Assembly (NCBI GenBank): GCA_003282825.1 | Contig: QBYM01000001.1 | Span: 1 to 64,000, forward strand | Source: Pelagibacteraceae bacterium AG-325-J17 | Lineage (GTDB): Bacteria > Pseudomonadota > Alphaproteobacteria > Pelagibacterales > Pelagibacteraceae | Length of the DNA: 64,000 nt | Reading direction: 5' to 3' | In this document: piece by piece, positions 8,364 to 15,909 of the stretch | How the letters are laid out: every line of letters begins with the position of its first letter | Position numbering within the stretch: the stretch's first letter is position 1 | Program-made: the position numbers and the translations under genes | Notes under the pieces: model-generated | The model's database searches: none | Seen by the model: only the letters and a program-made list of their open reading frames with translations | What the model was told of the DNA's origin: nothing

Positions 8364-9818
8364 ATGAATGTAAATATTAATTGGAATTTTGATAATTCTT
8401 ATTCAAAATTACCTGAATCCTTCAAAGAAAATATTAAACCAGTAAAAGTAAAGAATCCTGAATTAATCATACTTAATAAAAGTTTAGCTTCAGATTTAGA
8501 TTTAGATTTTTCTAATATAAATAAGATCGAATTATCAACATTATTTGCAGGAAATGAATTACCTGAAGATAGTAATTCAATCGCTCAAGCTTATGCAGGT
8601 CATCAATTTGGTCATTTTACAATGCTTGGAGACGGTAGAGCAGTTTTAATTGGAGAACATTTGTCTAAAAATAAAGAGAGATATGATATTCAATTTAAAG
8701 GATCAGGGAAAACTGCCTTTTCAAGAAATGGTGACGGTAGAGCTGCATTAGGCCCAATGTTAAGAGAATACTTAATAAGTGAGTCGATGCATTATTTGAA
8801 CATACCAACAACAAGAAGTTTGGCTGTTGTTAAAACAGGTGAAGATGTAATTAGAGAAGCCCTTCTAAAAGGAGCAATACTTACCAGAGTAGCTTCAAGT
8901 CATTTAAGAGTAGGAACATTTCAATATATTGCGGCTAGAAATAAAAAAGATGAATTAGAAATATTATTAGATTATGTAATTAACAGACATTTTCCAAAGA
9001 TTTTAAGCTCTAAAAATAAAGCTTTAGAACTTTTAAAAGTTGTTCTAGAAAAACAAGTTGATCTAGTCATTAATTGGATGAGAGTTGGTTTTATTCATGG
9101 AGTGATGAATACAGATAATATGAGTATTTCAGGTGAAACAATCGATTATGGTCCATGCGCTTTCATGGATAGTTATGATCCTAAAACAGTATTCAGCTCA
9201 ATAGATAAAATGGGAAGATATGCGTATTGTAACCAACCTGTAATTACAAAATGGAATTTAGCAAGATTTGCTGAAAGTTTGATACCCTTAATTGATGAAA
9301 ATCAAGATAAAGCAGTAAAAGCTGCTACTGAAATAATCAATTCTTTTGAAAATAAATATGAAGAAAAATGGCTTGATATGATGAGAGATAAATTAGGCTT
9401 AGCTGGAAAAGATGAAAAAGACAAATTTTTATTCATAGACCTACTGACTTGGATGCATGACAAAAAAATGGATTACACAAATACTTTTTGTCATTTAATG
9501 GAAGATGAAATTCAAAAAAATAAAAATTATGAAGATAAAGATTTTAAAAATTGGAAATTAAGATGGAATGAAAGATTAAAAACTAATAATAACTCCTCTG
9601 AAAAATATTTAAAATTAATGAAAAGTGTAAATCCTCTAGTTATTCCTAGAAATCATAAAGTTGAAGAAGCACTTAATGCTGCTAATCAAAATGATTTAAA
9701 ACCATTTCTTAAATTATTAGAAATTTTAGATAATCCCTACAAAAAAAATAAAGATGCCATTGAATACCAAATTCCTTCAGCTGCAAAAGAAAAATATCAA
9801 ACTTTTTGTGGAACTTAA
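8364..9818 (+). CDS. selO: Protein adenylyltransferase SelO (YdiU)
   Basis: A 484-residue pseudokinase-fold enzyme of the SelO family, which transfers AMP from ATP to Ser/Thr/Tyr of target proteins and is tied to redox balance. Clear signatures are YAGHQFGHFTMLGDGRAVLIGE (quoted only in part as family marker: GHQFGHFTMLGDGRA), QFKGSGKTAFSRNGDGRA, and GVMNTDNMSISGETIDYGP in the active site. The C-terminus ends CGT, so a cysteine sits third from the end, the same place as selenocysteine in the human protein. It is located 6 bp after msrA. Confidence 0.95.
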   Translation: MNVNINWNFDNSYSKLPESFKENIKPVKVKNPELIILNKSLASDLDLDFSNINKIELSTLFAGNELPEDSNSIAQAYAGHQFGHFTMLGDGRAVLIGEHLSKNKERYDIQFKGSGKTAFSRNGDGRAALGPMLREYLISESMHYLNIPTTRSLAVVKTGEDVIREALLKGAILTRVASSHLRVGTFQYIAARNKKDELEILLDYVINRHFPKILSSKNKALELLKVVLEKQVDLVINWMRVGFIHGVMNTDNMSISGETIDYGPCAFMDSYDPKTVFSSIDKMGRYAYCNQPVITKWNLARFAESLIPLIDENQDKAVKAATEIINSFENKYEEKWLDMMRDKLGLAGKDEKDKFLFIDLLTWMHDKKMDYTNTFCHLMEDEIQKNKNYEDKDFKNWKLRWNERLKTNNNSSEKYLKLMKSVNPLVIPRNHKVEEALNAANQNDLKPFLKLLEILDNPYKKNKDAIEYQIPSAAKEKYQTFCGT

Positions 9819-9819
9819 T

Positions 9820-10923
9820 CTAAAGAACGTAAGGTTCTGGTCTTGCTTTTTTCCCTAAAACTCTTTCTACAGCCATATTGGATATATCAATGGATTGATA
9901 TGAACCTGTAGTTATCAGTTCAGTCAAAGCTCTGCCTATTCCTGGGGCTTGCATCAAGCCTCTGCCTGTAAAGCCAGTTGCTAAATACACATTGTCAAAT
10001 TTAGGATGTTTTCCTACTACAGCATTATTATCTAATCGATTACAATCATAATAACCTGCCCAACCACCAGTTAGTTTTAATTCTTCAAAAGCAGGAATTC
10101 TTTGAGCAAGTGCAGGCCATACTAATTCTTCAAAATCATCCCACGCTGGCTCTAAATCTTTTGCTTCAAAAACAGATTTCGGTGATCCAGCTAAATATTC
10201 TTTTCCTTCAGGCCTCCAATAAACTCCTGTAGTCAAGTCGCCAGTTAAAGGCATTTCAGGAATGTGTTTTGGGCACTTAACTCTGAAAACAGTGTGTTTT
10301 TGAGGCTCGACTGGAATATCTTCTAAGAGTTCTTTAGTCCAACATCCTGCAGCAGATATAATTGTCTTTGCTTTAATCTCTGAAAGTGTTTTAACCTCCC
10401 CTTTTATAAATTCTGCACCTAATTCCATAGCTTTACTTTTTAATGCACCATGAAACATGAATGGATCAATCCAGCCTTCACTCTGGTTATCAGTGAATGT
10501 TGCTGTTTCTATGCCATCGCTATTGATATAAGGAAAAAATTTCGGCAACTCAGATCCTTTAATATTTTTTGTTCCAGCTTCACAAGCTTTATGATTCTCA
10601 AGAGCTTTATATTGCTCCTCGGCATGTTCAGGTCCAAACATTAATAAGTATCCATTAGTAACCATACTTGCTGTTGGTTTTGGATTTTTTTCGGTTTTAA
10701 GTAAATCAGGAATTTGAAAGATAAATTCTCTTGCAAATTTTCCAAGTAAAATATTTTCCGTTTGAAAAAACTGTCTCCTGAAACCACCTAAGGAGAGTGG
10801 AAAAGATGCAGTTTTATAAGTTGGATCTCTTTCAATAACTTTTACTTTTCTGCCTTCTTTAGATAAAAAGTAAGCGGTTGCAGTACCGATTATTCCACCA
10901 CCAATTATAACAACATCATCCAT
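9820..10923 (-). CDS. FAD-dependent oxidoreductase, DAO/sarcosine-oxidase type
   Basis: A 367-residue flavoprotein that begins with a dinucleotide-binding motif (MDDVVIIGGGIIGTATAYFL) and has the late DAO-family FAD site YLATGFTGRGLMQAPGIGRA. Such enzymes oxidise secondary or D-amino acids (glycine, sarcosine, proline, dimethylglycine). An upstream in-frame start would add 17 poorly conserved-looking residues, but the ATG at 10923 is preferred. It gives the Rossmann motif its usual position and overlaps the TspO stop by one base (TAATG), implying translational coupling. The substrate is unknown; a glycine or methylated amine donor would suit the one-carbon genes nearby. Confidence 0.82.
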   Translation of the reverse strand: MDDVVIIGGGIIGTATAYFLSKEGRKVKVIERDPTYKTASFPLSLGGFRRQFFQTENILLGKFAREFIFQIPDLLKTEKNPKPTASMVTNGYLLMFGPEHAEEQYKALENHKACEAGTKNIKGSELPKFFPYINSDGIETATFTDNQSEGWIDPFMFHGALKSKAMELGAEFIKGEVKTLSEIKAKTIISAAGCWTKELLEDIPVEPQKHTVFRVKCPKHIPEMPLTGDLTTGVYWRPEGKEYLAGSPKSVFEAKDLEPAWDDFEELVWPALAQRIPAFEELKLTGGWAGYYDCNRLDNNAVVGKHPKFDNVYLATGFTGRGLMQAPGIGRALTELITTGSYQSIDISNMAVERVLGKKARPEPYVL

Positions 10924-11390
10924 TAATTTAAAATAAGTAAATTTATATTGAGGAATAAGGCATAGCAGCACCAAAGTAAATAAGGAATCATAAGGTAATA
11001 GCTTACAGAATTGACACGTTTAAATCTTATAATCAGAATAACGATCAAAAAGATTAGAATCATCAATACTGCTAATGCTAATAAAATTTGATGAAGTCCA
11101 AAAAAAACAATACTCCAAGTTGTATTAAAAACTATATGAATAAAATAAATGTATACAGTTTTCATATCTCTATTTTTGCTGTTCCAAAAAAACCAAATGG
11201 CTAATGTCATCATCAAATACAAGGTCGTCCAAACAGGTGCAAAAACCCAGTCTGGAGGATTGTAGTTTGACTTGATTAATTGTGAATACCATGGTTCCTT
11301 TAAGCTTATTGTCACTAATCCACCAATAAATGATGCAGAATAGGTAATAACTAAAAACAGAACGAATGAAAAAAATTTATTTTTGAGCAT
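10923..11390 (-). CDS. tspO: TspO/MBR-family tryptophan-rich membrane protein
   Basis: About 155 residues in five membrane helices, with the family hallmarks KSNYNPPDWVFAPVWTTLY and NTTWSIVFFGLHQ. TspO proteins bind porphyrins and related tetrapyrroles in the membrane and affect light and stress responses. Two starts are possible: ATG 11405 (MYNTYMLKN) and ATG 11390 (MLKNKFF). The second is used because it leaves 24 bp to the divergent SDR gene. It is coupled to the FAD oxidoreductase by a one-base overlap. TspO genes often sit near carotenoid, heme or light-response genes, and here it is beside a lipid-methylation cluster. Confidence 0.88.
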   Translation of the reverse strand: MLKNKFFSFVLFLVITYSASFIGGLVTISLKEPWYSQLIKSNYNPPDWVFAPVWTTLYLMMTLAIWFFWNSKNRDMKTVYIYFIHIVFNTTWSIVFFGLHQILLALAVLMILIFLIVILIIRFKRVNSVSYYLMIPYLLWCCYALFLNINLLILN

Positions 11391-11414
11391 ATAAGTATTA
11401 TACATCAGTATAAG

Positions 11415-12176
11415 ATGAATAAAAAAACAATTTGGATAACCGGTGGAAGTACAGGCATAGGTAAGGCTTTAGCGATCAAATTTGCAAATGAAGGATGGAA
11501 TGTAGCAATTTCAGCAAGAAGAGAAAATCTTCTTAGAGAAATTTCAGATAATCATGAAAATATAAATTCATTTCCATTAGATGTTACTAATAAAGATAAA
11601 TGTAAAGAGGTTTTCAATAATATAAAGAATCAATTTGAAAATATTGATATTTGTTTTTTCTCTACAGGAACATGGAATCCAAAAAAAGAAAAGGATATAG
11701 ATGTTGAACAAATAGAAGATGTATTTAAAGTAAATTTTTTTGGAACACTTAATAGTATAAAAAGTGTAGAGAAATACTTTAAAGAAAAAAAAAGTGGAAT
11801 AATAACTATTGTTTCATCTATTGCAGGCTATAGAGGTTTACCAAATTCAACTGGCTATGGTCCTTCAAAATCAGCCTTAAACAACTTAGCAGAAAGTTTA
11901 TACTTTGATTTTAAAAGATCAAATGTGAGGATTTGTTTAGTAAGTCCCGGATTTATAAAAACACCCATGACAGATAAAAATGATTTTAAAATGCCCTTTT
12001 TAAAAACTACAGATTATGCAGCTGAAAAAATTTATGACGGTTTAATAAATAAGAAAAATTTTGAAATTCATTTTCCAAAATCTCTTACTTTAATACTTAA
12101 AATACTTAGCTTTTTACCAAGTAAAATTTATTTTGGCTTGATAGGAAAAATGACAAAATATCAAAAGAATGATTAA
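11415..12176 (+). CDS. Short-chain dehydrogenase/reductase (SDR)
   Basis: A 253-residue NAD(P)-dependent oxidoreductase. It has the nucleotide-binding TGGSTGIG (residues 9-16), a catalytic serine in VSSIAGYRG, and the YGPSK motif (Tyr148, Lys152). The C-terminal region carries extra basic and hydrophobic residues, suggesting membrane association. The gene is divergent from tspO and converges on the DUF3833 lipoprotein with a 4-bp overlap. An SDR of this kind often accompanies the FAD/DUF1365/CFA/DUF3833 cluster in other proteobacteria, so it may act in the same lipid pathway; that link is inferred. Confidence 0.88.
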   Translation: MNKKTIWITGGSTGIGKALAIKFANEGWNVAISARRENLLREISDNHENINSFPLDVTNKDKCKEVFNNIKNQFENIDICFFSTGTWNPKKEKDIDVEQIEDVFKVNFFGTLNSIKSVEKYFKEKKSGIITIVSSIAGYRGLPNSTGYGPSKSALNNLAESLYFDFKRSNVRICLVSPGFIKTPMTDKNDFKMPFLKTTDYAAEKIYDGLINKKNFEIHFPKSLTLILKILSFLPSKIYFGLIGKMTKYQKND

Positions 12177-12718
12177 TCCTTAACAAATACGACTGTCAAT
12201 TCAGCAACTTTAAAACCAAATTTAGTCATCACTGCTCTATTGATAGCTACTCGTTCATCTTGTTTAAAAATCCAGTCATCAAATGTGATTTTCATTTGTT
12301 TACCTTTGACAGGTACCAATAATACATATTCAAATTTAAATGCTGGTCCAAAAGAATAACCTTTTGCTTTTCCCACAACATCTCCTGCAGTACCTTCGTA
12401 ATTGTTATCATCAATTTTTGTAATCTGCCATTGTCTAGTTTGAACCTCGCCATCATCCCAATTAAATTTTTCATCAAGAATTAATTGTTTACCATCCCAT
12501 TTTCCATCTAAATCAGCTGAAAACTGTCTTGTAACTTTCCCTGATCGGTTTTGAAGTACTCCCCAAGCTTTTACATTGCCTGATAAATAATTTTCAATAA
12601 TTAATCTTGGTTCTTTATTTTTAAAATCTTCTGGTTTCATAGAACTATTCTTTGAACAACTTGTAATTAAGAATAATGAAATTATCAATAAAATTGATTT
12701 AATAGTTTTGTTTTGCAC
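12173..12718 (-). CDS. DUF3833 lipoprotein
   Basis: A 181-residue protein with a lipoprotein signal (hydrophobic stretch ending LFLITSCSKN, cysteine at about residue 21). It then has a lipocalin-like beta-rich domain of the DUF3833 family, recognisable from the KAWGVLQNRSGKV and LDEKFNWDDGE stretches. It would be anchored in the inner or outer membrane. It is the last gene of the FAD/DUF1365/CFA/DUF3833 series, 14 bp after the methyltransferase. DUF3833 proteins co-occur with CFA-like lipid methyltransferases; a role in handling modified fatty acids is plausible but unproven. Confidence 0.85.
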   Translation of the reverse strand: MQNKTIKSILLIISLFLITSCSKNSSMKPEDFKNKEPRLIIENYLSGNVKAWGVLQNRSGKVTRQFSADLDGKWDGKQLILDEKFNWDDGEVQTRQWQITKIDDNNYEGTAGDVVGKAKGYSFGPAFKFEYVLLVPVKGKQMKITFDDWIFKQDERVAINRAVMTKFGFKVAELTVVFVKD

Positions 12719-12732
12719 GATTCTCCTTAAAA

Positions 12733-13911
12733 TTATTTGTTTTGAATTGAAAATTGTATTAGATCTATATTTTTTGATTTAAAACCCGCTTCACAGTAAC
12801 ATAAGTAAAACTCCCACATTCTTTTAAAAGTTAAATCAAAACCTTGATTTTTAATTAAATTCCATTTTTTGTTAAATTCTTTTCTCCACAAAGCCAGAGT
12901 ATTAGAATAATGGTCTGCATAAGACTCGTACGACTTTATAGTAAGTCCATTATCAGAAACATATCTATTAATACTATTTTTATTAGGCAAAAATCCACCA
13001 GGAAAGATATATTTTTGAATGAAATCTTGTTTATTTTTATATCGATCAAATAAAGCATCATCTATCGTAATTGCTTGAATAGCTGCTTTTCCATTATTTG
13101 ATAAATTATTTTTTATTGTTTTAAAATAGCCTTCTAAATAGTTGTGTCCTACCGCCTCAATCATCTCAATTGATGCAATTGAATTATACTTTTTATTTAA
13201 ATCTCTATAATCTTTTATTTCAATATTAACTTTCTCATTTAATCCACATTTATGAATTCTCTCTTTAGCATATTCAAATTGTTTTCTTGAGATAGTAATA
13301 CAATCCAATTTTACATCATATTTTTTTCCAAGATACTCTGCAAAGCCTCCCCAACCACAACCAATCTCTAAAACTCGATCACCATTACTTGGCTGAATTA
13401 AATCAATAAGTTTTTGATATTTATTATTTTGAGCGTCTGACAAATTTTCAGTTGTTTGATCAAAAATAGCACTAGAATAAGTCAGCGATTTATCCAACCA
13501 TAAAGAAAAAAATTCATTTCCTAAATCATAATGCTTGGCAATATTCGTTTTACTTCTTTTTTTTGTATTTTTAATAAAAAATTTTTTAAACAAATTAATT
13601 AGAGGAAGATCTAGTAATCCTGAGAATTTATGAATAGTTTTAATATTTCTTGCTGTTATTTCTATTAAGTTTGAGAGATTATCTGTTTCAAATTCATCTC
13701 TCATATAACTCTCAGCAAAACCAATACTTCCACCTTTTATCAAATTAAAACAAAAATCAGCTTTTTTTATTTTTAGATTTGATCTTAAATCGCTTTGAAC
13801 ATCGCCAAACTTAAAAACTTCTCCATGATAATTCTTAATTTCTAAATAACCAAATTTGATATCTTTAAGAGTTTTAAAAACTAGTTTGTCTGAAATTTTA
13901 TATAAATTCAT
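12733..13911 (-). CDS. Cyclopropane-fatty-acid-synthase-like SAM methyltransferase
   Basis: A 392-residue enzyme of the CFA synthase family, which adds a methylene or methyl group from S-adenosylmethionine to unsaturated acyl chains in membrane phospholipids. It has the N-terminal lipid-binding region and then AKHYDLGNEFFSLWLD (CFA signature), the SAM motif VLEIGCGWGGFAEYL, SIEMIEAVGHNY, and QKYIFPGGFLP. Its stop and start are tightly packed with DUF1365 upstream (one-base overlap) and DUF3833 downstream (14 bp). In alphaproteobacteria, clusters like this one have been linked to singlet-oxygen responses and to branched or furan fatty acids, so the product may not be a plain cyclopropane. Confidence 0.9.
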   Translation of the reverse strand: MNLYKISDKLVFKTLKDIKFGYLEIKNYHGEVFKFGDVQSDLRSNLKIKKADFCFNLIKGGSIGFAESYMRDEFETDNLSNLIEITARNIKTIHKFSGLLDLPLINLFKKFFIKNTKKRSKTNIAKHYDLGNEFFSLWLDKSLTYSSAIFDQTTENLSDAQNNKYQKLIDLIQPSNGDRVLEIGCGWGGFAEYLGKKYDVKLDCITISRKQFEYAKERIHKCGLNEKVNIEIKDYRDLNKKYNSIASIEMIEAVGHNYLEGYFKTIKNNLSNNGKAAIQAITIDDALFDRYKNKQDFIQKYIFPGGFLPNKNSINRYVSDNGLTIKSYESYADHYSNTLALWRKEFNKKWNLIKNQGFDLTFKRMWEFYLCYCEAGFKSKNIDLIQFSIQNK

Positions 13912-14672
13912 TAATTCTCAAATGTGATATTATTTTTGATTTTTATTTTTTTTTTAATGAACTTAATTCCTTTAGCCCACAATTTAAAGGCTTCAAAATG
14001 TATCGCTAAAATGATTTTTAAAGTCATTAATGGGTGTTTTAGGTAAGACTTAATTAACTCTATGCTTGTAAAATTTACTCTATTTCCATCCTGAGAAGCA
14101 TATAATATCTTTTCATTATCTTGATATTGGTCAATTATAACTGATATTTTTTCACTTGGTTTTAAAAGCCTAAAAAAATAATTACAATTCATCTCAATAA
14201 AAGGAGAAACATGAAATTTTTTTGAACAATTGTGCTGTAAAAGATTATCGTTATTCTTTGTTTTAAAAATATAAGTATGCTGTTCACCAAATGTGTTTTT
14301 AACTTCATAAAGTATTGAAATTAGATTTTCATCTTCATCATAGATATAAAAGACACTCAATGGATTAAAAACATATCCTAGAATTCTTGGATAACATAAA
14401 AGTTTAATCTTAATATTTTTGTAAACTATATTATTTTGATCTAAGTTTCTTTTTACCCAGTCTACAAGAGATGAGCCATCTCTATCTCCATGATCCTTTT
14501 CAAAAAAACTTATCAGATTAAAACGGTTATATGAAAAAAACTTAATTTTCTTATCAAGAATTTTTAATTCGGCTAAATCAATTAATAAAGAAAATACATC
14601 ATATTTAAAAAAATGCATTTTTGGTTTAAATCTTTTATGAATAACAGTGCCATTATATATAAAACTAGTCAT
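13911..14672 (-). CDS. DUF1365 family protein
   Basis: A 253-residue protein with the DUF1365 features: an early GTVIHKRFKPKMHFFKYDVF segment (used here as GTVIHKRFKPKMH), YPRILGYVFNPLSVFYIYD in the middle, and a basic C-terminal tail. The biochemical role of the family is not established. It almost always lies beside an FAD amine-oxidase-like protein and a CFA-type methyltransferase, as here. It overlaps the upstream FAD gene by 8 bp and the downstream methyltransferase by 1 bp, so the three are translationally coupled. Confidence 0.9.
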   Translation of the reverse strand: MTSFIYNGTVIHKRFKPKMHFFKYDVFSLLIDLAELKILDKKIKFFSYNRFNLISFFEKDHGDRDGSSLVDWVKRNLDQNNIVYKNIKIKLLCYPRILGYVFNPLSVFYIYDEDENLISILYEVKNTFGEQHTYIFKTKNNDNLLQHNCSKKFHVSPFIEMNCNYFFRLLKPSEKISVIIDQYQDNEKILYASQDGNRVNFTSIELIKSYLKHPLMTLKIILAIHFEAFKLWAKGIKFIKKKIKIKNNITFEN

Positions 14673-15903
14673 CGAAGTTTTTGATCATTTCAATCGATGA
14701 CTTTATTCCATCTTCATGAAAACCGTAACCAAAATAACTACCACAAAAAAGTATATTTCTTCTATTTTGTAACTTTGCGAGTTGACTTTGAAAATTTAAC
14801 GAGGATTGATCAAAATATGGGTGGGTAAATCTTACTTTTTTTAGAATTTTTGACTCATCAATCTCAAAATAAGGATTTAATGTTAGAAAAATATTTTCCT
14901 CACATTTAAGGTTTTGTAATAAATTTAACCAATATGTTATAGAATTTTTTTCTATTTCATCTTTTTTGATTGAAGAATTCCATGAGCACCAAGCTTTTTT
15001 ATTTTTTGGCATAGCTTTTTCATCAGTATGAACATAAGCAATATTCTCTTTATATTTATAGTTAGATAATATTTTTTTTTCCTGATCAGTAGGATTGTCA
15101 ATTATCGATAGAGCTTCATCTGCGTGTGTTGCTAGAACAACTTTGTCGTAATTAAAGTATTCGCTTTCTCCACCATAATATAAATCTATACCTGACGTTT
15201 TAGTCTTAATTTTTTTTATTGGGTAATTTTTAAAATGTTCCCCACTGATTTTTGAAAGAATATTTTTAACATATGTTCTGCTTCGATTTGAAACCGTATA
15301 CCACTGGGGTCTATTTTTTAATTTAAATAGACCATGATTTTGGAAAAACTTTAAAAAAAAACTCAATGGCATTTGACTAGCAGCACTAGGCGGCATTGAC
15401 CAAATAGCAGAAACCATCGGTATCAAATGATAATTGATAAATTCTTTTGAAAGATTTTCATTATTTAGATAATCACCAAGAGTTTTCTCTTCATGATTTT
15501 TTTTCATGTTATCACATTTTTTATAAAACCTAATTATGTCAAAAAACATCTTAAGGAATTTAAAATTAAATAAATTTGTTTTATTGGAGAAAATTCCACT
15601 TAATCCTTTCCCACAGTACTCAAAAGAAGAGTTTTCAACTGATACAGAAAAAGACATATCACTTTTTTCTATTGCGATATTATTTTCATCAAAAAAATTA
15701 ATTAAATGGGGATAAGTAGCAAAGTTAAAAACTATAAATCCTATATCCACAGAAACTTTTTTTAGACCAAATGATAGATCAATAGTATGAGAGTGACCTC
15801 CAAAATGATCTTCTTTTTCAAAAAGATCGACATGATGTTTTTTTGATAAATAATATGCAGCACTTAATCCTGAAATGCCTGATCCAACTACAGCAATTTT
15901 CAT
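14665..15903 (-). CDS. FAD-dependent amine-oxidase-like protein
   Basis: A 412-residue flavoprotein with an N-terminal FAD motif (VVGSGISGLSAAYYL) followed by the FEKEDHFGGHSHTIDL region of the amine-oxidase/desaturase superfamily, and a C-terminal FAD contact (ILFCGSYFGYGFHEDG). Members paired with DUF1365 and CFA-type enzymes are thought to act on fatty acyl chains rather than on amines. The gene starts only 6 bp after the gcvP stop with no terminator between, so it is probably read from the glycine riboswitch promoter. Confidence 0.88.
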   Translation of the reverse strand: MKIAVVGSGISGLSAAYYLSKKHHVDLFEKEDHFGGHSHTIDLSFGLKKVSVDIGFIVFNFATYPHLINFFDENNIAIEKSDMSFSVSVENSSFEYCGKGLSGIFSNKTNLFNFKFLKMFFDIIRFYKKCDNMKKNHEEKTLGDYLNNENLSKEFINYHLIPMVSAIWSMPPSAASQMPLSFFLKFFQNHGLFKLKNRPQWYTVSNRSRTYVKNILSKISGEHFKNYPIKKIKTKTSGIDLYYGGESEYFNYDKVVLATHADEALSIIDNPTDQEKKILSNYKYKENIAYVHTDEKAMPKNKKAWCSWNSSIKKDEIEKNSITYWLNLLQNLKCEENIFLTLNPYFEIDESKILKKVRFTHPYFDQSSLNFQSQLAKLQNRRNILFCGSYFGYGFHEDGIKSSIEMIKNFDD

Positions 15904-15909
15904 TAAATA

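Noticed and set aside
10924..10974. 17-residue N-terminal extension of the FAD oxidoreductase
   Set aside because: The extension lies before the normal Rossmann start and overlaps the TspO coding end; the internal ATG at 10923 fits the family better.
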